Origin: Ectopseudomonas khazarica
GTDB lineage: Bacteria; Pseudomonadota; Gammaproteobacteria; Pseudomonadales; Pseudomonadaceae
Length of the DNA stretch: 64,000 nucleotides
Direction: 5' to 3'
Assembly: GCF_004521985.1 (NCBI RefSeq)
Contig: NZ_SBHZ01000010.1
Coordinates: forward strand, 142,948-206,947
In this document: in pieces, positions 19,140 to 27,400 of the stretch
How the letters are laid out: the number at the start of each line of letters is the position of its first letter
Numbering within the stretch: position 1 is the first letter of the stretch
Made by a program: the position numbers and the translations under genes
Notes under the pieces: model-generated
Told to the model about the DNA's origin: nothing
The model's input: the letters and a program-made list of their open reading frames with translations, nothing else
Databases searched by the model: none

Positions 19140-19391
19140 TCAGAGGCTGAAGATCAGCACCAGCAGCGCCGTCAGGGTGATCAGCGTCAGCCAGATCAGA
19201 GCATTGAGGCGGCTGGCGCGGAGGATGGCCGCGCCGCGCAGGTGGACGGGAGGGTTGTCCTCCAGATACTGGTCGATGCGGCGTTCGGCCTCTTTCTGGT
19301 CGGCCGCCAGGTATTCGCTGAGCAGGTCGATGGCGGCCTGGCGCTGCTCGGCATGCAGCAGCTGGCGTACAGCGGGTGGCAGTTCGTTCAT
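19140..19391 (-). CDS. small tail-anchored membrane protein, unknown function
   Basis: An 83-residue protein. Residues 1-50 are a helical soluble part, QLLHAEQRQAAIDLLSEYL followed by EAERRIDQYLEDNP, whose spacing resembles the helical unit of the ribosomal L7/L12 C-terminal domain. Residues about 62-82 (ALIWLTLITLTALLVLIFSL) form one C-terminal membrane helix. It is convergent with thrC. Reading frame, start and hydrophobic tail support a real gene, but I do not recognise a named family. Confidence 0.65.
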   Translation of the reverse strand: MNELPPAVRQLLHAEQRQAAIDLLSEYLAADQKEAERRIDQYLEDNPPVHLRGAAILRASRLNALIWLTLITLTALLVLIFSL

Positions 19392-19684
19392 GCTGCTGCC
19401 GCTCTCCTGTGTTGGTCGGTTGGGGTCATAACTGCGACCGGGTTAGCGCTTTTTTCCGTGCGCCCTGCGTGTGGCTGAGGTTTAATTCGACACGTCGCGA
19501 ATGGATGCGTTCTAGCCCGATCATGGATGAGCCCTGGCCCCTGCCTCTTTTCTTTTCGTTCCCGTCTGCTGATCGGCTCGTTTCGTGCCGAGGATGACGC
19601 CTGCGCGCTCGCCTGACGAACGGCATCACATTTATCACATGTAATCACTTTACGACTCACATGTAAGGGTCTAGGCTGTTGTTC
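19392..19684. other. divergent intergenic region before the YjfI-PspA cluster
   Basis: About 290 bases without a convincing gene. It must hold promoters for the small membrane gene and for the plus-strand cluster. The only structured signals I see are the two TCACATGTAA copies near its right end. Confidence 0.6.
19635..19666 (+). promoter_or_regulatory. two direct repeats of TCACATGTAA (candidate operator)
   Basis: Copies at 19635-19644 and 19657-19666, repeating every 22 bases (two helical turns), each with a central ACATGT palindrome. They flank a possible -35 TTTACG (19649-19654), 17 bases before TAGGCT (19672-19677). A regulator bound here would block the promoter of the cluster. Confidence 0.5.
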
Positions 19685-20305
19685 ATGGAAAGCAAATCAT
19701 CAGCCCATTACCAGCGTCTTTATCGTCAGCGCCTGCGCGAGCAGGGGCTGGTGAAGAAGGAAGTCTGGATCTTGCCCGAGCACGCACCGCTGCTGGTTGC
19801 GTTCGAGCGCAAACTACGCCAGCCGCAGTCGATGCTGGTTCCGATGGAGAAGGAGGAGGATATGAGCATGCCTCAGGTTTGGACCGCCAAGGCGCTGCAT
19901 GAAGCGCTGGCGGCAACGGAGTTGTTCCAGAGCGGGCAGGCCGGCATCGAGCTGATTCAGGGCGCCGACGCCAGTCTGCACATCACCATGCGCGAATATG
20001 GCGACCTGCCGCTGTTCGTTGCCGTGTTCGGCGAGCAGATCATCGTCGAGGCGCTGCTCTGGCCAGCGGCGGACGTGAAGGACGGCGCTGCTTTCAACGA
20101 GGAAGTGCTGCGCACCCACAAGCTGTTCCCGCTGTCGTCCATCGGCCTGGAGAAGATGGTCGACGGGCGCGACTGCTACACCATGTTCGGCGCACTGAGC
20201 TCCTACTCCACGCTGTCCGATGTGGTGTTCGAGATCGAGCTGCTGGCGGACAACGTGATCAAGGCCACCGAAGCCTACGAAGGCTTCCTCAAGACCGGCG
20301 CCTGA
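19685..20305 (+). CDS. YjfI-like DUF2170 protein with N-terminal antitoxin/RHH-like extension
   Basis: A 206-residue protein. Residues about 60-206 are the DUF2170 (YjfI) domain, the usual neighbour of YjfJ/PspA. The first 45 residues are an extension, YQRLYRQRLREQGLVKKEVW then ILPEH, whose pattern resembles the DUF3018 (MazE-like)/ribbon-helix-helix proteins; this assignment is mine and needs testing. The ATG at 19685 has no Shine-Dalgarno, whereas an in-frame ATG at 19868 follows AGGAGG at ideal spacing and would yield the bare DUF2170 domain. First gene of the cluster, 13 bases before pspA. Confidence 0.8.
   Translation: MESKSSAHYQRLYRQRLREQGLVKKEVWILPEHAPLLVAFERKLRQPQSMLVPMEKEEDMSMPQVWTAKALHEALAATELFQSGQAGIELIQGADASLHITMREYGDLPLFVAVFGEQIIVEALLWPAADVKDGAAFNEEVLRTHKLFPLSSIGLEKMVDGRDCYTMFGALSSYSTLSDVVFEIELLADNVIKATEAYEGFLKTGA
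19851..19870 (+). promoter_or_regulatory. strong internal ribosome binding site and alternative start in the DUF2170 gene
   Basis: AGGAGGAGGATATG is followed by a second ATG at 19868. The last AGGAGG (19854-19859) lies 8 bases before 19868. The shorter product would begin at the DUF2170 domain, as in E. coli YjfI. Confidence 0.5.
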
Positions 20306-20318
20306 GAGGAGAGAATCC

Positions 20319-21014
20319 ATGAACGTCTGGAGCAAAATGCTGACCGCGCTGCGTGGCGGCGCCAACGAGATGGGCGAGGCCGTGGTCGATAGCCAGGCCC
20401 TGCGTATTCTCGACCAGGAAATCCGCGACGCCGACAGCGAGCTGCGCAAGTCCAAGGAAGCCCTCGCCGAGATCATGGCCAAGCACAAGTTGGCCAGCGA
20501 CAAGGTGAGCAAGAGCGCAACCAGCATCGCCGAGTACGAGCAGTACGCTCTCAAGGCGCTGGAAGCGGGCAACGAGACCCTGGCCAAGGAAGTGGCCGAG
20601 AAGATCGCCAACCTGGAGGTCGAACAGGCCAGCGAGCGCGAGCAGGCCGAAGGCTTCGCCGCCAGCGTCGCGCAACTGCGCAAGGCCGTGAGTCAGGCCG
20701 AGGGCAACATCAAGCGCCTCAAGCAGCAGGTGGATACGGTCAAGGCCACCGAAAGCGTGCAGAAGGCGCAGATGGCCGTGGCCCAGCGCTACGGCGGTTC
20801 CCAGGCCAAGCTGCAGACGGCGGTCGAGTCGCTCGAGCGCATCAAGCAGAAGCAGGCCGAGCGTGGCGCGAAGATGGAAGCCTCGGCGGAGCTCGCCGCC
20901 ACCAGCGCGCCGGACGACTCGCTGGAAGCCAAGCTGCGAGCTGCGGGCATCAAGGCGGACAGCGCCAGTGCCGACAGCGTGCTGGCGCGCCTGAAGGACA
21001 AGTCCAAGGCCTGA
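20319..21014 (+). CDS. PspA/IM30 family membrane-stress protein
   Basis: A 231-residue, almost entirely helical coiled-coil protein of the PspA/Vipp1 (ESCRT-III-like) family. The opening MNVWSKMLTALRGGANEMGE, the segment LRILDQEIRDADSELRKSKE and the central coiled coil (about 30-190) fit the YjfJ branch. PspA proteins bind the inner leaflet of stressed membranes and assemble into scaffolds. No PspF or PspBC genes are nearby, and the preceding gene is DUF2170, so control is not the classical sigma-54 system. A GGAGAG site precedes the start. Confidence 0.92.
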   Translation: MNVWSKMLTALRGGANEMGEAVVDSQALRILDQEIRDADSELRKSKEALAEIMAKHKLASDKVSKSATSIAEYEQYALKALEAGNETLAKEVAEKIANLEVEQASEREQAEGFAASVAQLRKAVSQAEGNIKRLKQQVDTVKATESVQKAQMAVAQRYGGSQAKLQTAVESLERIKQKQAERGAKMEASAELAATSAPDDSLEAKLRAAGIKADSASADSVLARLKDKSKA

Positions 21015-21082
21015 TCGAGGCTGCATGAACCGGCAGGGGCGAGTGATCGTCCCTGCCGTATGGATTCAGGACAAGGAAAACC

Positions 21083-21724
21083 ATGGAACTCTTCCTGCAG
21101 ACCGCGCTGTCGTTTCCCACTGCCATCTACAGCTTCCTGCTGTGCGTGGCGGTCATCTATTGGCTGGTGGTCGCGGCCGGCCTGCTCGATATCGACCTGC
21201 TCGACATCGAGGCCGACTCGGTGATGGAGGGCGGCGCACAGACCGAAGGCCTGGCGGGGCTGCTGTACAAGCTCAAGCTCGACGGCGTACCGGCCACGCT
21301 GGTGCTGACCCTGCTGTTCTTCTTCGCCTGGTTCGCCTGCTACTTCATCGAACTGTGGCTGCTGCGTCACCTGCCGCTGGGCATCCTGCGCTACCCGCTC
21401 GGCCTGGTGGTGATCGTCGCCTCCTTCCTCCTGGCGGCGCCGCTCTGCGCGGCCATCTGCCGGCCGCTGCGCCCGCTGTTCCAGAAAGTCGAGGCGATCA
21501 GCAGCAAGTCGGTGCTGGGTCAGGTGGCGGTGGTCCGCAGCGGCAAGGTCACCGAGCGCCACGGCGAGGCGGTGCTGGAAGACGGCGGCGCGGGGCTGAT
21601 CCTGCGTGTGCGCGCCGACGAGGCACTGGGCTTCAAGCGCGGCGACCGCGTGGTGCTGCTGGAGTACCTGGCTGCCGAACATGCCTACCGGGTCATCACC
21701 GAAGAAGAGTTTCGAGGCGTATAG
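21083..21724 (+). CDS. YqiJ-like membrane protein with C-terminal OB-fold (NfeD-like)
   Basis: A 213-residue protein with membrane segments near residues 10-37, 73-92 and 100-127, followed by a cytoplasmic beta-rich domain (about 140-213, VLGQVAVVRSGKV, GAGLILRVRA, GDRVVLLEYL) like the OB fold of YqiJ/NfeD proteins. Such proteins are regularly encoded beside flotillins and act with them at the membrane. It is 90 bases upstream of the flotillin gene. Family naming is inferred from fold and context. Confidence 0.82.
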   Translation: MELFLQTALSFPTAIYSFLLCVAVIYWLVVAAGLLDIDLLDIEADSVMEGGAQTEGLAGLLYKLKLDGVPATLVLTLLFFFAWFACYFIELWLLRHLPLGILRYPLGLVVIVASFLLAAPLCAAICRPLRPLFQKVEAISSKSVLGQVAVVRSGKVTERHGEAVLEDGGAGLILRVRADEALGFKRGDRVVLLEYLAAEHAYRVITEEEFRGV

Positions 21725-21814
21725 CGTCTGCCGACAATCCGTACGTCACACAGGGCTGGCAGGGTAGGGCATCGCCGAACCTGTCTGCACAATTAGCAAA
21801 GGAGTACAGCTGTA

Positions 21815-23860
21815 ATGGAAAACCTCATTCCCTTCATCGTCGGGGCGGGGCTGGTCGTTCTCTTCGTGATCGCCCTGATCGCGCTGTTCAAGGCGTTCTA
21901 CATCAAGGTTCCGCAGGGCACCGCGCTGATCGTCAACGACATGAGCTCGACGCCCAAGGTGCACTTCACCGGTTCCCTGGTGTACCCGGTGATCCACCTC
22001 AAGGAGTTCATGAAGATCTCCCTGATCACCCTGGAAGTGGACCGTCGCGCCAAGGACGGTCTGATCTGCCGTGACAACCTGCGTGCCGACATCACCGTGG
22101 CTTTCTACCTGCGCGTCAACGAGACCCAGGAAGACGTGCTCAAGGTGGCCAAGGCCATCGGTGTCGACCGTGCCTCCGATCGTGGCGCGGTCAACGAGCT
22201 GTTCAATGCCAAGTTCTCCGAGGCACTGAAGACCGTCGGCAAGCAGTTCGACTTCGTCCAGCTGTTCGAGAACCGCCAGGATTTCCGCGACCGCATCGTC
22301 GAGGTGATCGGCAACGACCTCAACGGTTACGTGCTGGAAGACGTGGCCATCGACTACCTGGAGCAGACCTCCAAGGTGTCGCTGGACCCGAGCAACATCC
22401 TCGACGCCGAGGGTATCCGCAAGATCACCGAGCTGACCGCTGCGCAGAACGTCATCACCAACGAGCTCGAGCGCAACGAAGAACTGGCGATCAAGAAAAA
22501 GAACGTCGAAACCCGCGAAGCGACCCTGTCGCTCGAGCGTCAGCAGGCCGATGCCGAGGCGCGGCAGAAGCGCGAGATCGAAACCATCCGCGCCCGTGAG
22601 GAAGCCGAGACCCTCAAGGTCCGTGAAGAAGAGCGCCTGAAGGCCGAGCAGGCGCGCATCCAGACCCAGCAGGAGCTGGACATCCGCGCCGAGAACCATC
22701 AGCGCGAAGTGGAAGTGGCGCAGCAGAACCGCCAGCGTGCCGTGGTCATCGAGGTGGAGAAAGTCACCCGTGCCAAGGACCTGGAAGTGGTGGCCCGCGA
22801 GCGCGAAGTCGAACTGCAGCGCATCGAGAAGGAAAAGGCGCTGGAAGAAGAGCGCAAGAACATCGCCGGCGTGATCCGCGAGCGCGTGGCGGTCGAGAAG
22901 ACCGTGGCCCAGGAAGAAGAACGCATCAAGGAAGTGCGCGAAGTGTCCGAGGCCGAGCGCCTCAAGCAGGTCACCGTACTCAATGCCCAGGCCGAGGCCG
23001 AGCAGGAGCTGGTGCGTCAGGTCAAGCAGGCCGAAGCCGACGAGGCGCGTTCCAAGCACAAGGCGGTCGAGATCAACACCCTGGCCCAGGCCGAACTGGA
23101 AGCGGCCTCCAAGAGCGCCGAGGCCAAGAAGAAACTGGCCGAAGGGATCGAAGCCGAGCGTGCCGCGCCCGGCCTGGCCGATGCCAAGGTGCGCGAAGTC
23201 ACCGCCGCCGCGAAAGAGAAGGAAGGCCTGGCCGAGGCTCGCGTGCAGGCTGAGCGCCTGATCGCCGATGCCAAGGGTGAGCAGGAAAAAGGTCTGGCCG
23301 AAGCCCGTGTGCTGGAAGCACAAGCCTCGGCGAAGGAGAAGGACGGTCTGGCCGAAGCCAAGGTGCTGGAGGAGAAACTCTCCGCCCAGGCACGCGGCGA
23401 GGAGCAACTGGGTCTGGCCAAGGCCAAGGCGACCAAGGAACAGGGTTCGGCCGAAGCCGCGATCCTGCTGGAGCGCCTCAGCGCCGAAGCCGAAGGTCTG
23501 GGCAAGAAGTTCGGTGCGCTGGATTCGCTCAGCGACGCGGCACGCGCTCACGAAGAGTTCCGCATGCAACTGGAGAAGAGCTTCGAAGAGGCCATGGCCG
23601 CCATCGACGCCAACAAGGACATCGCCAAGGACCAGGCCGAAGTGCTGGCCGCAGCCATGGCCAAGGCGAAGATCGAGATCGTCGGCGGCGAGGGCGACTT
23701 CTTCAACTCCTTCGCCAAGTCGCTGTCGGTGGGCAAGGCCATCGAAGGCGTGGTCGGCAAGAGCCCGGTGGTGCAGGACGTGATTTCCCGCCTGCTGGCC
23801 GGCAAGGCCGCATCCGCCGCGCCGGTCGTCGCCCCGAGCGCTGGTTCGGAGCAGGCCTGA
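21815..23860 (+). CDS. flotillin (YqiK-like) SPFH-domain protein
   Basis: A 681-residue membrane scaffold. A membrane helix spans about residues 5-27, the SPFH/Band 7 domain about 30-200 (YIKVPQGTALIVNDM, DLNGYVLEDVAIDYLEQTS), and a charged coiled coil about 210-600. Near residues 470-540 a GLAEA(R/K) unit of 18-22 residues recurs four times. The C-terminus (about 600-681) is Ala-rich. An AAAGGAG site precedes the start. Together with PspA and the OB-fold protein it suggests a membrane microdomain module. Confidence 0.93.
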   Translation: MENLIPFIVGAGLVVLFVIALIALFKAFYIKVPQGTALIVNDMSSTPKVHFTGSLVYPVIHLKEFMKISLITLEVDRRAKDGLICRDNLRADITVAFYLRVNETQEDVLKVAKAIGVDRASDRGAVNELFNAKFSEALKTVGKQFDFVQLFENRQDFRDRIVEVIGNDLNGYVLEDVAIDYLEQTSKVSLDPSNILDAEGIRKITELTAAQNVITNELERNEELAIKKKNVETREATLSLERQQADAEARQKREIETIRAREEAETLKVREEERLKAEQARIQTQQELDIRAENHQREVEVAQQNRQRAVVIEVEKVTRAKDLEVVAREREVELQRIEKEKALEEERKNIAGVIRERVAVEKTVAQEEERIKEVREVSEAERLKQVTVLNAQAEAEQELVRQVKQAEADEARSKHKAVEINTLAQAELEAASKSAEAKKKLAEGIEAERAAPGLADAKVREVTAAAKEKEGLAEARVQAERLIADAKGEQEKGLAEARVLEAQASAKEKDGLAEAKVLEEKLSAQARGEEQLGLAKAKATKEQGSAEAAILLERLSAEAEGLGKKFGALDSLSDAARAHEEFRMQLEKSFEEAMAAIDANKDIAKDQAEVLAAAMAKAKIEIVGGEGDFFNSFAKSLSVGKAIEGVVGKSPVVQDVISRLLAGKAASAAPVVAPSAGSEQA

Positions 23861-23863
23861 TAG

Positions 23864-23934
23864 CAGGGTGGGCGACGCGCAGCATGTCCACCGCTTGCAT
23901 CGCCAAAGGTGGACAGAAAGCGTTGTCCACCCTG
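23864..23934. repeat. REP-like nested palindrome (GGGTGG type), copy 1
   Basis: Outer arms CAGGGTGG (23864-23871) and CCACCCTG (23927-23934); inner arms TGTCCACC (23885-23892) and GGTGGACA (23909-23916). It lies between the flotillin and TerB-like genes. A related element is at 35747-35817. Confidence 0.6.
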
Positions 23935-24040
23935 CCGACCATCCATTCATTGCTAGGTCCGGTGGGAGGTGCTTGAGCGGCGATTTTCGCGGCTCCAGCC
24001 ATCCCGCGGCCCTATCGTTCGACCAATCAGGGACTACGCA

Positions 24041-24280
24041 ATGTCAGAATCAAGAGACTATCTGGAGATGACCTTTCGCTCGATCCAGTGCTTCAGTAAC
24101 GACGGCCGCCTGGATGCGCAGGAGCTCAAGAGTCTGCTGGAGATCGCCGAGCGCGATGGCGTGATCGACGACAACGAAGTACGGGTGCTGCGCAAGATCA
24201 TCGCCCAGGTACGCCCCGAGGAAATCGACGCGGCGCTGCGCGACAAGATCGCCATCGTCGAGCAGAAGATCGGCGCGTAA
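24041..24280 (+). CDS. 79-residue TerB-like/EF-hand-like protein
   Basis: A small helical protein. The segment SNDGRLDAQELKSLLEIA, then RDGVIDDNEVRVLRKI, has two EF-hand-like acidic loops and recalls the TerB (tellurite resistance) fold reduced to about half size. Met24041 begins MSESRDYLEM; a longer in-frame start at 23969 would run into intergenic sequence. It lies between flotillin and the giant ATPase, so it may be a small adaptor or calcium-responsive partner. Function unknown. Confidence 0.75.
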   Translation: MSESRDYLEMTFRSIQCFSNDGRLDAQELKSLLEIAERDGVIDDNEVRVLRKIIAQVRPEEIDAALRDKIAIVEQKIGA

Positions 24281-24313
24281 CCCACCGGGAGGCTTGCCCA
24301 CCCGCAGTGTGGC

Positions 24314-24373
24314 CCTCACCGGCGCACTACGCATTTCTCAGCAGCCTCAGCGCACTGCGCGGGTGAGGCTGCT
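24314..24373 (+). promoter_or_regulatory. mutually exclusive hairpins upstream of the giant ATPase gene
   Basis: Hairpin A: AGCAGCCTCA (24340-24349) with TGAGGCTGCT (24364-24373), containing a nested GCGC/GCGC stem (24350-24353/24357-24360). Hairpin B: CCTCACC (24314-24320) with GGTGAGG (24362-24368). Both use the same 3' strand. No T-run follows, so this is not a standard terminator; it could affect mRNA processing or translation of the next gene. Confidence 0.45.
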
Positions 24374-24400
24374 CGATGCCGCATATCCAGGAAGAACACG

Positions 24401-27400
24401 ATGTCGGACGTACAGACACAGGACGTATTGGACAAGGCCGTCGCCGAGGGCGGCGCCTACGAGGTGCTGCACAAGCGCCTGCAGGAGCAGGGGCAGCGCC
24501 TGCGCGGGTTGACCGAGGCGCTCAATGGCCAGCGCCTGGCCGAGTTCGGCAGCAGTGCGATGGAGGCCATCGGCCGGGTCCGCATCCGCACCGAGAACAA
24601 CTGCATCGCCCGCGATATCGTCCAGGTCGGCGAGTGCCTGCTGTTCGGCTACAACGTGTTCCTCGGCCTGAAGAAGGAAACCACGATCTCCGACGTGTTC
24701 TCCCTCTACCGGCTGGTGCAGGGCGCGGAAGGCTTCGATGCCGAGCCGGTGTCCCTGGAGGGTTCCTTCCTGGCGCAGGCCAGCTTCGTTGCCGACTTCA
24801 ACGAGCTGTACACCTATTACAAGAACACCCGTCTGCTGCAACTGGCGATTCGCGATGGCAAGCTGCTGGCGAGCTTCCAGATCGGCGAACGGGTCAGCGA
24901 CATCCGTGTGTTCCGCTGGTCGATCTCCACCGACGGCAAGGAAGTTCGCTACATCGATAACCGTGGCGAGCGTGATATCGCCCTGCCGGCGCCGTTCGAT
25001 TTCGAATGGCAGAAGACGTCCCGCGAGATGGCGGTCACCGGCCGCCATCCGCACATGAACATCCTCGACACGGTGTTCGTCGAAACCGTCGGTGGCGACC
25101 TCACGATCAAGGTCGAGAACAACACCCAGGACGGCCTGGGCATCTACCGCGAAGCCGTGGTGGACAAGACCCAGTCGCTCGACGACGCGCAGATCGAATA
25201 CGCCCGCCTGGGCAGCCTGATCCTGCTCAAGGTGCTGCCTTACCGCGAGGAGCAGTGGCGCTACCTGGTGTTCAACAGCCTGACCAACCAGGTCGAGCGC
25301 ATCGACGCCATCGGCCTGGCCTGCGTACAGCTGCCGGAAGATCACGGCATCATCTTCCCCGGCGGCTACTACCTGCAGAGCGGCGAGTACAAGACCTTCG
25401 AACAGCCCATGGACGGCATGCGCTTCAAGCGCTCGGTCCGCTCGCCCAACGGCGAGGACGTGCAGTACATCTTCTACCACCCGGAGGAAGGTCGTTCGGC
25501 GCTGTTCACCTACAACATGATCAAGCGTCAGCTGCACAACCCGATCTTCGGCCACGGCTACGCGCGCCTGGAGGACGGGCGCATGGTGATCTTCTCCGCC
25601 GAGGGCAGCGAGCCGACCCGCATCCATCCGATGCAGATCTGGCAGACGCCGTTCGAGAGCGACGATTACGCGGCTCGCCAGCCGGCGCGCAGCGGCTTCT
25701 TCGGTCGTATCGGCAATGCCGAGCTGGTGCGCGGCGTGTCCGACCTGCTCAACCTGAGCCGCGAGATCGACAGCCGCGAAGTGTCGGTGGCGCGCTACAC
25801 CCAGCTGTGCCAGAACACCCGTCGCCTGTTCGACGTCTACCACTGGCTGGGTGACGCCCAGTGCGCCGAACTGGCGCCGCTGCTGCGCGAGGTGGCTGCC
25901 ACCTCCGAGCTGGTGCTCGACGAGTTCGAGAAGGTCGAGAGCATTCGCCAGCAATCGGCCCGTGCCATGACCGAGGCCGAGACGCGGCAGAAGAGCCTGC
26001 TCGCCGGCCTGCTGGTCGACAGCTGGGACGAGGTGCAGCATTTCGTCGAGGCGCTGAATGCCATCACCGCGCAGCGCGGCCAGCTGCTGACCATCCGTGA
26101 CTACCGCTACATCGACGTGGCGCGCATCGACGCCATGGAAGCCGAGTTGCTCGAAGCGCAGGAGCGTGTGGCGGCGGCCACTTCGAACTTCCTCGCCAGC
26201 GACGCGGCCCTGCAACCCTATGTGCAGCGCCTGGGTGAACTCGATGGCCAGGCGCAGAAGGCCGAGAGCGTCACCCAGCTGAACGAGCCGCTGGTCGAGA
26301 TGCAGGCCATGGCCGGCAACCTGGACATGCTGTCGAGCCTGATGGCGTCGCTGAAGATCGACGATGCCACCCAGCGCACCCGCATCGTCGAGTCGATTTC
26401 CGAGGTCTATGCCCACCTCAACCAGGCCAAGGCGCGCGCCGAACAGCGGCGCAAGGGGCTGGGCTCGGCCGAGACCGTGGCGCAGTTCGGCGCCCAGTTC
26501 AAACTGTTCAGCCAGGGCATCACCAACGCCCTGGCGCTGTCGCAGGACCCGGAGAAGTGCGACGAGCAGCTGTCCCGCCTGCTGGTGCAGCTGGAAGAGC
26601 TGGAAAGCCAGTTCGGTGATCACGAGGAATTCCTCAGCGACATCCTGGGCAAGCGCGAAGAACTGCTGGAAACCTTCGAGTCGCACAAGCAGAGCCTGCT
26701 CGACGACCGTCAGCGCCGTGCCCAGGGCGTGCTCGACGCCGCCCAGCGCATCCTCGACAGCCTGGGCCGGCGCACCGCGCGCCTGACCCAGATGGAGGAG
26801 CTCAACGCCTTCTTCGCTGCCGACCCGCTGATTCTCAAGCTGCGCGAGATGGCCGAGCGCCTGCGCGAGCTCAAGGACAGCGTCAAGGCCGATGACGTCG
26901 AGGCGCGCCTCAAGGGCGCCCGCGACCAGGCCGTGCGTGCCCTGCGCGACAAGAGCGAGCTGTTCGAAGAGGGCGGCAACGTTATCAAGCTCGGCCCGCG
27001 CCACCGTTTCAGCGTCAACACCCAGGAACTCGACCTGACCCTGATGCCGCGTGGCGATGGCCTGTACCTGCATCTGACCGGCACCGATTTTCTCGAGCCG
27101 CTGCGCGACGAGACACTGGAAGGCCTGCGTGACTACTGGCAGGTGTCGCTGGAGTCCGAGTCGCCGTCGCTGTACCGCGCCGAATACCTCGCCGGGCTGG
27201 TGCTCGACGCCGCCGTGGCTGGCCGTGAAGGGCTAAGCCTGGACCTGCTCAAGACTCACCTGGCGCAGCCGCAGAGCCTGACCCGGGTGATCCGCGACTT
27301 CGCCGCCCCGCGCTACAAGGATGCCTACGAGAAGGGCATCCATGACCATGATGCGGCGCTGATCCTCAGCCAGCTGCTGCCGCTGCGCGAAAGCGCCGGC

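Noticed and set aside
19388..19660. Possible 90-residue minus-strand gene upstream of the PspA cluster
   Set aside because: Arginine-rich, low-complexity translation in a promoter region and overlaps the small membrane gene start.
24347..27073. Antisense open frame of 908 codons against the giant ATPase
   Set aside because: It is the complement of a well-supported gene in high-GC DNA; the translation is rich in L, H, Q and lacks domains.
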